A stretch of DNA of 50,809 bases from Actinobacteria bacterium OV450 (GCA_001298555.1 LJCW01000328.1:1-50809), one strand, 5' to 3'; counted from the first letter of the stretch, positions 9,077 to 17,333 are shown. Numbers and translations are program-made. Notes: generated from the sequence alone by a model not told the origin.

Positions 9077-9942
9077 CGCGCGTCCCCGCCCTCTTCGATC
9101 TTGCGCCCGGCGTAGAGCGCCGCGGCCATTCGCATTCCTTCGGACCAGGCGACCGGCCCGACCTCCGTCAGACGCACCACCCGGCCGTCCTCGTCCTGCC
9201 AGTTCAGGGCGCCGGTGGTGGTCTCGTCCTCGTAGTAGGGCTCGCCGATCCAGACGGCCGCCTCCGTGCTCCGGCCGGTGTCGCGGACCTTGCAGGTCGC
9301 GTAGCCGCCGGAGACGCGGTAGCCGAGGCCCGTCGCGCGGGCGGCGAGGCCGAACCGGTTCGCGAACACGCCGCCCGCGTAGTCCCGCACCTCGGTGGCG
9401 GTGGCCGCCAGCCCCGCGGGCTTCTCCCAGGTGGGCCGGTGGATCTGCTCGACGCGCTGGACGATGCCCAGTTCGGCCGCGAAGTCCCGTACGTCATCCA
9501 GGTCGGGCAGCAGCACCGGGTGCGGCAGGGTCACCGTGCGCGGGGAGAGCCGTACGGTCTCGCCGTCGAGGTTGACCACCTTCAGCTCACCGGACGCGGT
9601 GGCGTCCCGCAGGAAGCCCACCTCGTCCGGGTCCTCGCCGACGACGGCCACGTCGCGCAGCGCGCTCTGCCAGGCCTCGTCCGGCCAGACCCGGGCGATC
9701 AGTGCCGTCGGCACGGGCAGCGAGGACACCATCCAGGAGTCCACCTGGGCGATGCAGGCGGCCTCGTGCCGCTCCAGCCATTCGGCGAGCCGGCGCAGCC
9801 GGTCCACCTCGGGATGGTCGCGCAGCGCCTTGGGCAGCGTCTTCAACTGCCGTCCCGCCGTGCGGCCGGTGGCGGACCGCGCCGCCACCTTCCCCTCCAC
9901 CAGGGCGATCTCGTACCCCTCGCCCGCCGCCAGCCATGCCAT
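9073..9942 (-). CDS. DUF4132 domain protein (YehI/MolR-like)
   Basis: 289 residues. It contains L-P-K-A-L-R-D near the N-terminus, a central Leu/Arg-rich helical part, and T-V-T-L-P-H-P-V-L-L-P followed by a W/F-rich segment, the layout of DUF4132 found at the C-terminus of E. coli YehI. Function is unknown. It is the first gene of the cluster and its stop overlaps the start of the 1653-residue gene (ATGA). ATG 9942 is preferred because GGAGGGG lies nine bases upstream. An in-frame GTG at 10059 would add 39 residues, but that stretch uses atypical codons (TCA, GCT, AGT, GCA) and lacks a good ribosome site. Confidence 0.72.
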   Translation of the reverse strand: MAWLAAGEGYEIALVEGKVAARSATGRTAGRQLKTLPKALRDHPEVDRLRRLAEWLERHEAACIAQVDSWMVSSLPVPTALIARVWPDEAWQSALRDVAVVGEDPDEVGFLRDATASGELKVVNLDGETVRLSPRTVTLPHPVLLPDLDDVRDFAAELGIVQRVEQIHRPTWEKPAGLAATATEVRDYAGGVFANRFGLAARATGLGYRVSGGYATCKVRDTGRSTEAAVWIGEPYYEDETTTGALNWQDEDGRVVRLTEVGPVAWSEGMRMAAALYAGRKIEEGGDAR

Positions 9943-10220
9943 CAGTACGTGCCCCTCCGCCTGCCCGGTCCGGTTGCGCGCAGCGTCGACCAGGGGGAAA
10001 GGACCCCCTGAGCTGCGGTATGCGGGGAGACTAGCGAGAGCCACTGACAACGGCCCCACGAGGGGCCCCGGCTCGACACACGGGCGGGCACGGCCGGTTG
10101 CACGCCGGTTTGCGCGACGCTTTGCGTCCCGGTGTGGCGGCCGGCCGCCGTCCGGTTGATTGTCCGGTTCTGGGTAGTCTCTTCCGGGACAGTGTGCGGA
10201 AGCCGGCTCGGGGTGGGTTC
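9943..10220. other. Divergent intergenic region
   Basis: About 278 bp between the DUF4132 cluster (leftward) and the HNH lipoprotein gene (rightward). It must hold both promoters. A TAGTCT at 10173-10178 could be a -10 for the lipoprotein gene, but no -35 hexamer sits at a proper distance, so no promoter is called. Confidence 0.5.
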
Positions 10221-10955
10221 ATGGGACGTCAGACAGGTGTGCGCGGTGCGGTCCTGGCGGCCTCGCTGCTGCTGGCCGTGGCCGGGTGTGCGGGGGCCGG
10301 CACGGCGGGCAAGGACGCGAAGCCGTCCGCGCCGTCGGTCCCGGCTGGCGCATCGCCCTCCGCTCCCGGGGGCGGGGACGCCAAACCGTCATCCGGGGAC
10401 GTGCTGCCCGGTCTGGTGACGGTCCAGGTGGCCCGCACGCAGCTGGCGGCGCTGAAGGTCGCACAGCCCGGCACGATGGCCGGTTACAGCCGGGCCAAGT
10501 TCACGCACTGGGCCGAACAGGGCAACAAGTGCGACACCCGCGAGGTGGTCCTCAAGCGCGACGGCAAGGACGTCAAGCAGGACTCGGAGTGCAAGGCGGT
10601 CTCCGGCACCTGGAGGAGCCTGTACGACGGGACGGTGGTCACCGACGCCTCGAAGATGGACATCGACCACATCGTGCCGCTCGCCGAGGGCTGGCGTTCG
10701 GGCGCGGCCGGCTGGGACGCCGCGCAGCGCAAGGCCTTCGCCAACGACCTGACGCACCCCCAGCTGCTTTCGGTGACCGCCGCCACGAACCGCTCCAAGG
10801 GCGACCAGAGCCCCGACCTGTGGCAGCCGCCGGACAAGGCGAGCTGGTGCCAGTACGGGCGGGCCTGGACCACCGTGAAGTCCGCCTACGGCCTGACCGT
10901 CACCGAACCGGAGAAGAAGATGCTCTCGACGATGCTGGACACGTGCGCGGCATGA
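10221..10955 (+). CDS. HNH-family nuclease lipoprotein (DUF1524/GmrSD-C-like)
   Basis: 244 residues. A hydrophobic leader ends in V-A-G-C (lipobox), so the mature protein is predicted to be lipid-anchored outside the membrane after a Pro/Ser/Gly-rich spacer. The catalytic region has D-I-D-H-I-V-P-L, W-R-S-G-A and later N-R-S-K-G-D with P-D-L-W, the usual signature of actinobacterial secreted HNH/DUF1524 proteins. Expected activity is metal-dependent nucleic-acid cleavage, perhaps nutrient scavenging or a contact-dependent role. The ATG at 10221 starts a proper signal peptide; an upstream in-frame ATG at 10098 would bury the signal. The stop overlaps the start of the 94-residue gene. Confidence 0.85.
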   Translation: MGRQTGVRGAVLAASLLLAVAGCAGAGTAGKDAKPSAPSVPAGASPSAPGGGDAKPSSGDVLPGLVTVQVARTQLAALKVAQPGTMAGYSRAKFTHWAEQGNKCDTREVVLKRDGKDVKQDSECKAVSGTWRSLYDGTVVTDASKMDIDHIVPLAEGWRSGAAGWDAAQRKAFANDLTHPQLLSVTAATNRSKGDQSPDLWQPPDKASWCQYGRAWTTVKSAYGLTVTEPEKKMLSTMLDTCAA

Positions 10956-11236
10956 CCGGGCGCCCGCAGCAGTGGCAGGACGACGTGCTCGCCGGGCCCG
11001 GCGGGGCGATGACCGATGAAGTCGGCGTCGTCACGGGCCCGCTGACCGTCCGGACGACGGCGGTCGCGGGCGGCCTGGCCCGCATCGACGTCCAGTACAA
11101 GGACGCCGAGGAGTGGTACGCCCTGACCGGCAGCCCGGTCCCGCACCACGGCGACCCGGCGGCCGTGCACGCCGCCGCGCTCGCCGCCGTCCGCGCGGGG
11201 CACGCCGCGCAGGCGCCGGGGACGGCCCCCGGCTGA
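10952..11236 (+). CDS. Small hypothetical protein coupled to the HNH lipoprotein
   Basis: 94 residues. Its ATG overlaps the stop of the HNH gene (ATGA), so translation is probably coupled. The sequence has short beta-like stretches around I-D-V-Q-Y-K-D-A-E-E-W-Y and an Ala-rich tail; no signal peptide or membrane segment is evident, so it should be cytoplasmic. No family is recognised. A role as a partner or inhibitor of the nuclease is possible from context only. A hairpin follows directly. Confidence 0.65.
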   Translation: MTGRPQQWQDDVLAGPGGAMTDEVGVVTGPLTVRTTAVAGGLARIDVQYKDAEEWYALTGSPVPHHGDPAAVHAAALAAVRAGHAAQAPGTAPG

Positions 11237-11257
11237 CCCGGGGACCGGTACCCCGGG
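11237..11257 (+). terminator. Hairpin after the HNH operon
   Basis: CCCGGGG (11237-11243) pairs perfectly with CCCCGGG (11251-11257) around a 7-nt loop, starting at the base after the stop codon. There is no U-tract, as is common for actinomycete terminators. Confidence 0.5.
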
Positions 11258-11333
11258 GGCGGTCCCGGACCCGCAGGCCGGTCCCGGACCCGGGGTTGCG
11301 GAGGCAGGGGCCGCGCGGGGGCGGGCGCCGCGG

Positions 11334-11867
11334 TCAGGCCTCGTACTCCGTCAGGTCGATGCTGTGCACCTGGAGCAGGTGGCCGTGCTCCGGATCCGTC
11401 GTGTCCAGGTCCGCCACCATGCCGAGCTTGCGGATCACGTTCTCGGACTCCTCATGGCCCGACCGGTTGACCGCGATCACCCGGTCGAGGCCGCGGTCCT
11501 GGAGGGCGAACTCAAGGGTGGCCTGCGCGGCCTCCGAGGCGTAGCCCTGGCCCCAGTACTGGCGGCCGAGCCGCCAGCTGATCGCGACGAAGTCCCGCAC
11601 CTCCTGCGGCGACTGCGCCACGCTGAGCCCGACCGCGCCGATCAGCTCGCCCGACGCCAGCAGCTCGACGGCGAAGACGCCGAAGCCCTCGTCGTCCCAC
11701 TCCTCCTCCCAGCGCTCGATCTCCTCGGCGGTCCCGTCGAGGTCGAGGGTCGATCCGTCGCCGATCCAGCGCATCACGTCCGGGTCGGCGTTGATCTCCG
11801 ACAGGGGGACGAGGTCGTCGTCGGTCCAGCGGCGGAGGAGGAGGCGGGGGGTACGGATCTCGGTCAT
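11334..11867 (-). CDS. GNAT N-acetyltransferase (RimJ/RimL type)
   Basis: 177 residues, full length for the family. It opens with T-P-R-L-L-L-R-R-W, typical of RimJ/RimL-like enzymes, and contains the acetyl-CoA loop region Y-W-G-Q-G-Y-A-S-E-A and the closing N-V-I-R-K-L-G-M. It should transfer an acetyl group from acetyl-CoA to an amine on a protein or small molecule; the acceptor cannot be told. It stands alone between a convergent operon and a decayed region. Confidence 0.88.
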   Translation of the reverse strand: MTEIRTPRLLLRRWTDDDLVPLSEINADPDVMRWIGDGSTLDLDGTAEEIERWEEEWDDEGFGVFAVELLASGELIGAVGLSVAQSPQEVRDFVAISWRLGRQYWGQGYASEAAQATLEFALQDRGLDRVIAVNRSGHEESENVIRKLGMVADLDTTDPEHGHLLQVHSIDLTEYEA

Positions 11868-12632
11868 GCCCCCATCCTGCCGAACCCCGTCGACCAGCGG
11901 TAATCGGGTCGGGGCCCGGCGGTGTGGAAGCGGACCTCCGGCGCCTGGGGGCCACGGGGCCGGGGCCGTCGGGGAGCCGCTGCGGCCCGCCCTTCGGATG
12001 CCGCGCGAAGAGGGCGCCGACGTGGCGCCGGGTCAGGTGGGGCGGACGGGCACCCGGCAGCGGCGACGGCGGGGGCAGCCCGGGCCGGGCGCTCGCGGCG
12101 GGCCGGCCGGTGAACGTGAAGTGGTTCGAGTCGTCGAAGGTGATCCAGCGCTGCCGGCCGTCGAGCCGCTTCCCGTTCGGGTCGCCGGACGGCCGCCGGT
12201 GCCGGCCGCCGGCGCCGGCGCCGACGGGAACAGCCCGCCGTCCGCGTCCGTCCCGGCGCGGATGCGCGGGTCGGCCGCCGTGCGGCGACCGCGGTGGAGC
12301 CGCCGCCGGAGTTTCCCGCCGTCGCGTTCCGGCCCTGGTCGCGACGGCCGGGTCGAGTCCACGGTCGGCGGGCGGCGGGCGGGCCTCCTCGACGGTGAGC
12401 CAGGCGTGCACCGGGCCGCCGGTGCCGTACTGGGCCGGGTGGCGCACGCTCACCATCGGTTCGGGCGGCCGGACCTCACCCCCGGGCCGGTCCTGGTGCG
12501 GTCGACCAGGTGCAGGATCGCCCGGCCGACCCCGAACTTCCCGGTGTGGCACGGCAGTTGTGGCAGCACCGTACGGGTGTCCGCGGGGGCGGCCGCCGGC
12601 GGGGCGGACCTCGGCGGGGCGGACCTCGGACG
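11868..12632 (-). pseudogene. Region without an intact gene; possible decayed minus-strand CDS
   Basis: About 765 bp hold no convincing intact gene. On the minus strand an ATG at 12456 opens a frame with good third-position GC and sensible composition (V-S-V-R-H-P-A-Q-Y-G-T-G-G-P). The coding-like signal then moves to another frame near 12340-12230 (D-P-R-I-R-A-G-T-D-A-D-G-G-L-F-P) and returns to the first near 12180-12100 (W-I-T-F-D-D-S-N-H-F-T-F-T-G). This hopping suggests an old gene broken by several small indels. I do not recognise the family. Confidence 0.3.
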
Positions 12633-13667
12633 TCAGGACACGGTGATCGCGTCCAGCTTCGCCCGCAGGTACGCGTGGGAGTCCACCGGCTCGTGCACGA
12701 CCCGGCCGACCGGCGCCGGCAGCGACTCGACACGGGTGTGCGCGTCGCACTCGTAGAAGTAGACGAGCGAGACGAGTTCCTCGGCCGGAGCGTCGACGGG
12801 CGGCGGCAGCACGCGGTGCCGGCCCGCGCGCCAGCGGTCCCCCGTCCAGCGGGCCATCAGGTCGCCGATGTTCACGGTGAGCGCGGCCGGGTCGTACGGT
12901 GCGTCCTGCCAGCCGTCGGCGTCGGTGTGGATCTGGAGCCCTCCGGAGCCCTGCTGGCGGTCGAGGACCGTGACCGTGCCGAAGTCCGTGTGCGCCCCGA
13001 TGCGGAACTGGCCGGGCAGGGGATCGCCGAGCACCTCGGTGCCGGGGTACCAGTTGAGGTTGAACCCCCAGGTGGGGTGGCCGGTGTGGCGGGTGAAGTG
13101 GTCCTCGGCCAGGCCGAGTGCGGTGGCGAGGAGCTCCAGCAGCTCGTCGGACAGGGCCCGCATCCGGGCGAGGTACTCGACGACCAGCGGCCGCAGCGCG
13201 GGCACCTCGGCCGGCCAGGTGTTCGGGAGGAACCATTCGGCGTCCACGGACGGGTCGCCGGTGGGCTCGTCCGCCGCGAACGACCAGGACTCCTTCAGAT
13301 CGGGCGGCGAGGCGGCCCCCTCCGCGTAGCTGTTGGCCTCGGCGCCGGGGCCGAGCCAGCCGCGGCTGCCGACCGCGACCGCGTAAGGCTGCTTCACCTC
13401 GGCCGGCAGCCGGAAGAACTCCTTGGCGGCCTCCCGGATCCGGGCGGGCAGCCGGGGGTCCACGCCGTGCCCGGTGATCAGCAGGAACCCGGCGGCCTGA
13501 AGGGCCTCGTCGACGCGGGCCGCGGTCCGCTCGCGCGCGCCGGGGTCGCCGGAGCGCCACGGCCCGAGGTCGATCACGGGAACCCGGGAACGGGCGGCAG
13601 CGGGGTCGGGGGAACCCGGGGGAAGGGGGGAGCCCGCAGAGGCCGGGGGTTCGGTGGGACTCGCCAT
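12633..13667 (-). CDS. Isopenicillin N synthase-like Fe(II)/2OG oxygenase
   Basis: 344 residues, normal for the family. The N-terminal DIOX_N part carries V-P-V-I-D-L and G-F-L-L-I-T-G-H-G-V. The iron ligands are H-T-D near residue 227 and the His of R-H-R-V near 284. The usual Arg-x-Ser that binds the co-substrate carboxylate appears as Leu-Val-Ser near 297, so 2-oxoglutarate binding may differ. Its natural substrate is unknown and there are no beta-lactam genes around it. ATG 13667 is the first start; GGAAGGCAGG precedes it. The first 25 or so residues are Pro/Ala/Ser-rich. Confidence 0.82.
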   Translation of the reverse strand: MASPTEPPASAGSPLPPGSPDPAAARSRVPVIDLGPWRSGDPGARERTAARVDEALQAAGFLLITGHGVDPRLPARIREAAKEFFRLPAEVKQPYAVAVGSRGWLGPGAEANSYAEGAASPPDLKESWSFAADEPTGDPSVDAEWFLPNTWPAEVPALRPLVVEYLARMRALSDELLELLATALGLAEDHFTRHTGHPTWGFNLNWYPGTEVLGDPLPGQFRIGAHTDFGTVTVLDRQQGSGGLQIHTDADGWQDAPYDPAALTVNIGDLMARWTGDRWRAGRHRVLPPPVDAPAEELVSLVYFYECDAHTRVESLPAPVGRVVHEPVDSHAYLRAKLDAITVS

Positions 13668-13823
13668 CGGGGCCTGCCTTCCGAGCCGGTGTCGGGCTTC
13701 CGCTTCCGAGGCTATCGCCCGCGCACCCGCCGGCCCCTGCGGACGCTCCGGCTCCGCATCACCCGCGTCGGTGTGGTCCGGGACGTGGTCCGCGGGGTCG
13801 GCGAGCGGGGCCCCGTGGAGCCG

Positions 13824-14894
13824 TCAGGCCCGGGGGGCATGCAGGGTGTAGCGGACCCCGCCCCCCTCGGTCGAGCCCGTGCGCTCGAAGCCCACCCGGC
13901 CGACCACGCCGTGAGAGGGCGCGTTGTCCTCGTCGACCGAAGCGTGCAGCGCGGTCACCCCGGGCTGTCCGAAAGCCCACGCGGTCAGGCCGTTCAGCGC
14001 ATCGGTGGCATAGCCGTTGCCCCGGGCCGACGGTACGAGGTCGTAGCCGACCTCCGCGTGCCCCTCGGCGTCGGGGGCGGCGTGGAAGCCCATGCCGCCG
14101 ATCGCGCGCCGGTCCTGCGTACGGACGATGGCGTACGCGCCCCACCCCGGGCGGTGCGTACCCTCGTCGCGCGCCGTGGCCACCATCCCGGCGGCGAACC
14201 GCGTCCCCTCGCCGGGGCCGTCCTCGGCCCAGGCGAAGCCGCCGGTGCCGCCCGCGTGGAGATCGGCGGCCACGTTCGGCGAGATCTCGCACAGCACGAC
14301 GCGACCGGCCGCGACGGGTTCGCTGTACCAGCGCCAGACCCGGCGCCGGGGCAGCCCCGGGAGCCCGGTGCGGCCGGTCGCCCACAGCAGGGCCGGCCAG
14401 GGGGCGGCGGTGCGCGGGACGTGCGGGAAGAGCCGGTCGAGCACCTGCTCGCAGAGGTCCGCGTCGGGCTCCCAGTCGTGGACGCCGAGGCCGTTCAGGA
14501 TGTCGTGGGTGTGCAGCAGCGTCTCGACGACGCCCATCGCGGCGAATCCGTCCGGGCCGGCCATACCGTACGGGTGCCAGGCCCGGACCTCGGGAGGGGT
14601 CACGGCCACGGCGGCGGAGAGCAGGCCTCCGGTGGCCTCGATGACGTCGATCAGGCCGGAGGGCGTGGTGCCCGGGTCCGCGCTTATGTCGAAGGGTACG
14701 TACGCACCGGTCGCGCGCCCGGTGAGCTGGGCGGCGTAGCCGGTGAAGTCGCCCGCCACGTGGACGGCGGTGTCGTAACAGCTCCACTCCAGGTCGGCGG
14801 CCGGGACGGACCAGTCGAGGTGCGCCACGTCGCGCAGCGCCCGTGCGGTGAGGGAAACGGATCGGTCTACGGCATCGGAGCCCATGATCGTCAT
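13824..14894 (-). CDS. MDMPI/DinB-like domain fused to GNAT acetyltransferase
   Basis: 356 residues from ATG 14894. The first ~200 residues look like the mycothiol-dependent maleylpyruvate isomerase N-terminal (DinB-like) fold: W-S-V-P-A, H-V-A-G-D-F and L-L-H-T-H-D-I-L supply the metal-binding His pattern. The last ~150 residues form a GNAT domain with G-Y-D-L-V-P-S-A-R-G-N-G-Y-A-T-D-A, the acetyl-CoA pyrophosphate loop. The combination occurs in actinomycetes; the substrate is unknown. The open frame continues upstream, but M-T-I-M-G-S-D fits the beginning of the DinB fold. A poor Shine-Dalgarno leaves the choice between two nearby ATGs (14894 and 14885) open. Confidence 0.8.
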   Translation of the reverse strand: MTIMGSDAVDRSVSLTARALRDVAHLDWSVPAADLEWSCYDTAVHVAGDFTGYAAQLTGRATGAYVPFDISADPGTTPSGLIDVIEATGGLLSAAVAVTPPEVRAWHPYGMAGPDGFAAMGVVETLLHTHDILNGLGVHDWEPDADLCEQVLDRLFPHVPRTAAPWPALLWATGRTGLPGLPRRRVWRWYSEPVAAGRVVLCEISPNVAADLHAGGTGGFAWAEDGPGEGTRFAAGMVATARDEGTHRPGWGAYAIVRTQDRRAIGGMGFHAAPDAEGHAEVGYDLVPSARGNGYATDALNGLTAWAFGQPGVTALHASVDEDNAPSHGVVGRVGFERTGSTEGGGVRYTLHAPRA

Positions 14895-14946
14895 GGGCGG
14901 AACCCTAGGTCCGCCCTGGGCGCCCGGGCCACCGGATTTCGGGCGG

Positions 14947-15216
14947 TCACGGAGCGGCGTCCGGGAGCGGGCCGCCGCAGTGCGCACAGGAGCGGGCGGA
15001 CGGTCCGGCGGCGAGCCGTCCGCAGTCGGGGCGGACGAGGTGGAGCAGGCAGGCCGGCTCCCCGCCCTCGGGCGCGGATGCGGCCGCAGGGCCGTGGTCC
15101 GCGGCCGGCCCCGCGTCCACGGTGGCCCCTGCCTCCTCCGTCTCCGATGTCTCCTCGGCGTCCGCTGCGTCCACTGCGTCCTCCGCGGACTCGAGGTGTC
15201 GGGAATGCTGCGTCAT
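14947..15216 (-). CDS. Small acidic hypothetical protein with Cys cluster
   Basis: 89 residues. An acidic, Ala/Glu-rich N-terminal half precedes a C-terminal part with C-L-L-H-L-V-R-P-D-C and C-A-H-C, a possible zinc-ribbon. GGAGGG lies six bases before ATG 15216 but directly touches an alternative ATG at 15222, so 15216 is chosen. No family is recognised. It is codirectional with the MDMPI-GNAT gene, which follows after 52 bp. Confidence 0.6.
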   Translation of the reverse strand: MTQHSRHLESAEDAVDAADAEETSETEEAGATVDAGPAADHGPAAASAPEGGEPACLLHLVRPDCGRLAAGPSARSCAHCGGPLPDAAP

Positions 15217-15399
15217 GACCATCCCTCCGGTACCCGTATCCCTCCCCCGGGACGGCCGCGCAACACCTGACGGATAAGCTCGGGGCCGGTCCGCGTCGGC
15301 CGTACCCGGGACAGGCGCGAGGCCGAGGCTGCGGTTGATCACCCTGCTTCGTGTCGCCCCGACCGCACCCGCCCTGCCGTCCTGCCCCGGAAATCGCAC

Positions 15400-15978
15400 A
15401 TGAGCACCGCTTTGCAGCCCCCGTCCGCCCCCTCGACCCCATCGACCCCCGCGCCCCCACCGTCCCCCGCCGAATCGTCCCGGTTCCGGTTCGCCGCCGG
15501 GCGGGCTCCCGCGCGGCCCACTCCCGCAGCCGCCTTCCACAGCATCAGCGCCGTGACGTCGGTCCTGCTGGGGCTCGTCGGGATCGGCGCGGTACTCAAC
15601 GAGCCGGTGCTCATACCGCCGCTGGCCGCCAGCGCCGCTCTCGTCCACAGCGCCCCCACCCTGCCCCTGGCGCAGCCGCGCAGTGTGGTCGTGGGCCACC
15701 TGCTGGGCGCCGCGGTCGGATACGGCGTCCTCGCCGCCGCCGGCGGCAGCGCCTGGGCGGCGGCCGTCGCCGCCGGGGTCACGCTCGCGCTGCTGATGGC
15801 CGCGCGCACCCCGCACGCCGCCGCCTGCGCCACCGCCGTGGTGGTCGTGCTCCAGAGCCCGGCTCCCGGCCGCTTCGTCCCGCTGCTGTTCGGCGCGACG
15901 GTGCTGCTCGTCCTGACCGGGTACGCCGCCTCGCGCGTGCGGCGCAAGGCCCCGAGGTACCCCGCCTACTGGTGGTGA
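15400..15978 (+). CDS. HPP family integral membrane protein
   Basis: 192 residues with a Pro/Ser-rich N-terminus and four hydrophobic segments. The segment L-A-Q-P-R-S-V-V-V-G-H-L-L-G is the HPP-family signature; some HPP proteins transport nitrite across plastid or cell membranes. The arginine-rich C-terminus (R-V-R-R-K) would face the cytoplasm. GGAA lies about eight bases before the ATG. No nitrogen genes are nearby, so the substrate is not inferred. Confidence 0.82.
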   Translation: MSTALQPPSAPSTPSTPAPPPSPAESSRFRFAAGRAPARPTPAAAFHSISAVTSVLLGLVGIGAVLNEPVLIPPLAASAALVHSAPTLPLAQPRSVVVGHLLGAAVGYGVLAAAGGSAWAAAVAAGVTLALLMAARTPHAAACATAVVVVLQSPAPGRFVPLLFGATVLLVLTGYAASRVRRKAPRYPAYWW

Positions 15979-16097
15979 GCACTCCGGTGCCCACCGCGCG
16001 TCCGGCCGATGAATCCACGCCGCTGCGGGAGTCTTGGTTACCGAGGGGCCGGCCCGGCCGGCCCCGCATCGGGAGAGGCATCGGGAGAGGTGGAGTG

Positions 16098-17249
16098 ATG
16101 ACCGGCCTGCGCGACATCCTGGAACGGCACGTGAGCAGTGGACCGCTGCCCGGGGCGGTGGGCCTGGTGGCCCGCGGCGACCGGGTGGAGGTCGAGGCCG
16201 TCGGCTCGGCCGACGCCGAGGGCACGGCCCCGGTGGTCCGTGATTCGATCTTCCGTATCGCCTCGCTCACGAAACCGGTCACGGCCGCCGCGGTCATGAT
16301 GCTCGTCGAGGAGGGCCGGCTGGCCCTGACCGATGCCGTCGCGCCGTGGCTGCCGGAGATCGCCTCGCCCCTCGTCGTCCGTACGCCCGCGAGCCCGGTC
16401 GACGACGTGGTGCCGGCGGAACGCCTGATCACCGTGTCCGACCTGCTCACGTTCCGCGCCGGGTACGGCTTCCCGTCCGATTTCTCGCTGCCGGCGGTCG
16501 GCCTGCTGTTCAGCGAGCTGAAGCAGGGGCCGCCTCAGCCGCAGCACACGGCGGCGCCGGACGCCTGGATGAAGGCGCTGTCGCGCATTCCGCTGCTGCA
16601 CCAGCCGGGTGAGGCCTGGCTGTACAACACGTGCTCCGACGTCCTGGGCGTACTGATCGCCCGGGTCACGGGTCAGTCGCTGCCCGAGTTCCTGGCCGAG
16701 CGGATCTTCGAGCCGCTCGGCATGGCGGACACCGGGTTCGCCGTCCCGGCGGCGGACCTGGGCCGGTTCACGAGCCTCTACCGCGCGGGCGACGGCGGCC
16801 CCGAACTGATCGACGCGCCCCATGGGCAGTGGAGCAGCGTCCCGGCCTTCCCCTCCGGCGCCGGCGGTCTGGTCGGGACCGTCGACGACTTGTACGCGTT
16901 CGCCCGGATGCTGCTCGCGGAGGGCGCGCTGGACGGGGACCGGGGCCGGCTCCTGTCGGCCGGGTCGGTGCGGATGATGACCACCGACTGGCTGACCGCG
17001 GACCAGCGGGCCGCCGCCGGGCTGTTCCTGGAGGGCCAGGGCTGGGGGTTCGGCGGGTCGGTGGACGTCGCGCCCCGCGATCCGTGGAACGTGCCGGGGC
17101 GGTACGGCTGGGTCGGCGGCACCGGGACCGCCGCCCACATCACCCCCGCCACCGGCTCCGCCTCCGTCCTGCTCACCCAGCTGGAGATGGCCGGTCCGAC
17201 CCCGCCGGCCCTGATGCGCGAGTTCTGGGCGTACGCGGCCGGCGTATGA
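16098..17249 (+). CDS. Serine hydrolase, beta-lactamase/class C-like
   Basis: 383 residues. The nucleophile motif S-L-T-K lies near residue 57 (F-R-I-A-S-L-T-K-P), followed by L-Y-N-T as the Y-x-N motif and G-G-T-G in place of the H/K-T-G triad. Such proteins are esterases, D-aminopeptidases or DD-peptidase relatives; a true beta-lactamase activity is unlikely to be deducible from sequence. No signal peptide is seen, so it should be cytoplasmic. The start has GGAGAGGTGGAG just upstream. It converges on the M64 peptidase gene, with a small inverted-repeat element between them. Confidence 0.87.
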   Translation: MTGLRDILERHVSSGPLPGAVGLVARGDRVEVEAVGSADAEGTAPVVRDSIFRIASLTKPVTAAAVMMLVEEGRLALTDAVAPWLPEIASPLVVRTPASPVDDVVPAERLITVSDLLTFRAGYGFPSDFSLPAVGLLFSELKQGPPQPQHTAAPDAWMKALSRIPLLHQPGEAWLYNTCSDVLGVLIARVTGQSLPEFLAERIFEPLGMADTGFAVPAADLGRFTSLYRAGDGGPELIDAPHGQWSSVPAFPSGAGGLVGTVDDLYAFARMLLAEGALDGDRGRLLSAGSVRMMTTDWLTADQRAAAGLFLEGQGWGFGGSVDVAPRDPWNVPGRYGWVGGTGTAAHITPATGSASVLLTQLEMAGPTPPALMREFWAYAAGV

Positions 17250-17269
17250 GCCCCGCACCGTCGGCGCGA

Positions 17270-17333
17270 CCAGGTCCTGTCGTCAACTCCCGTCGTCGCC
17301 CGGGGCGGACGGCAGTTCGACGACAGGGCCTAG
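17270..17333. mobile_element. 64-bp inverted-repeat element (family B, MITE-like) between convergent genes
   Basis: The left arm GGTCCTGTCGTCAACT (17273-17288) pairs with the right arm at 17314-17330, whose complement reads GGCCCTGTCGTCGAACT: one substitution and one 1-nt indel. The element is edged by CCAG on the left and CTAG on the right; the right CTAG contains the TAG stop of the M64 gene. The right arm reappears at 29611-29629. It could equally act as a bidirectional terminator for the two convergent genes. Confidence 0.55.

Noticed and set aside
4049..9115. 1688-codon plus-strand open frame
   Set aside because: It mirrors the 1653-residue minus-strand gene; the minus frame has domain-like sequence, proper starts and operon overlaps.
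9943..10059. GTG 10059 as start of the DUF4132 gene
   Set aside because: Atypical codons and no ribosome site; GGAGGGG marks ATG 9942.
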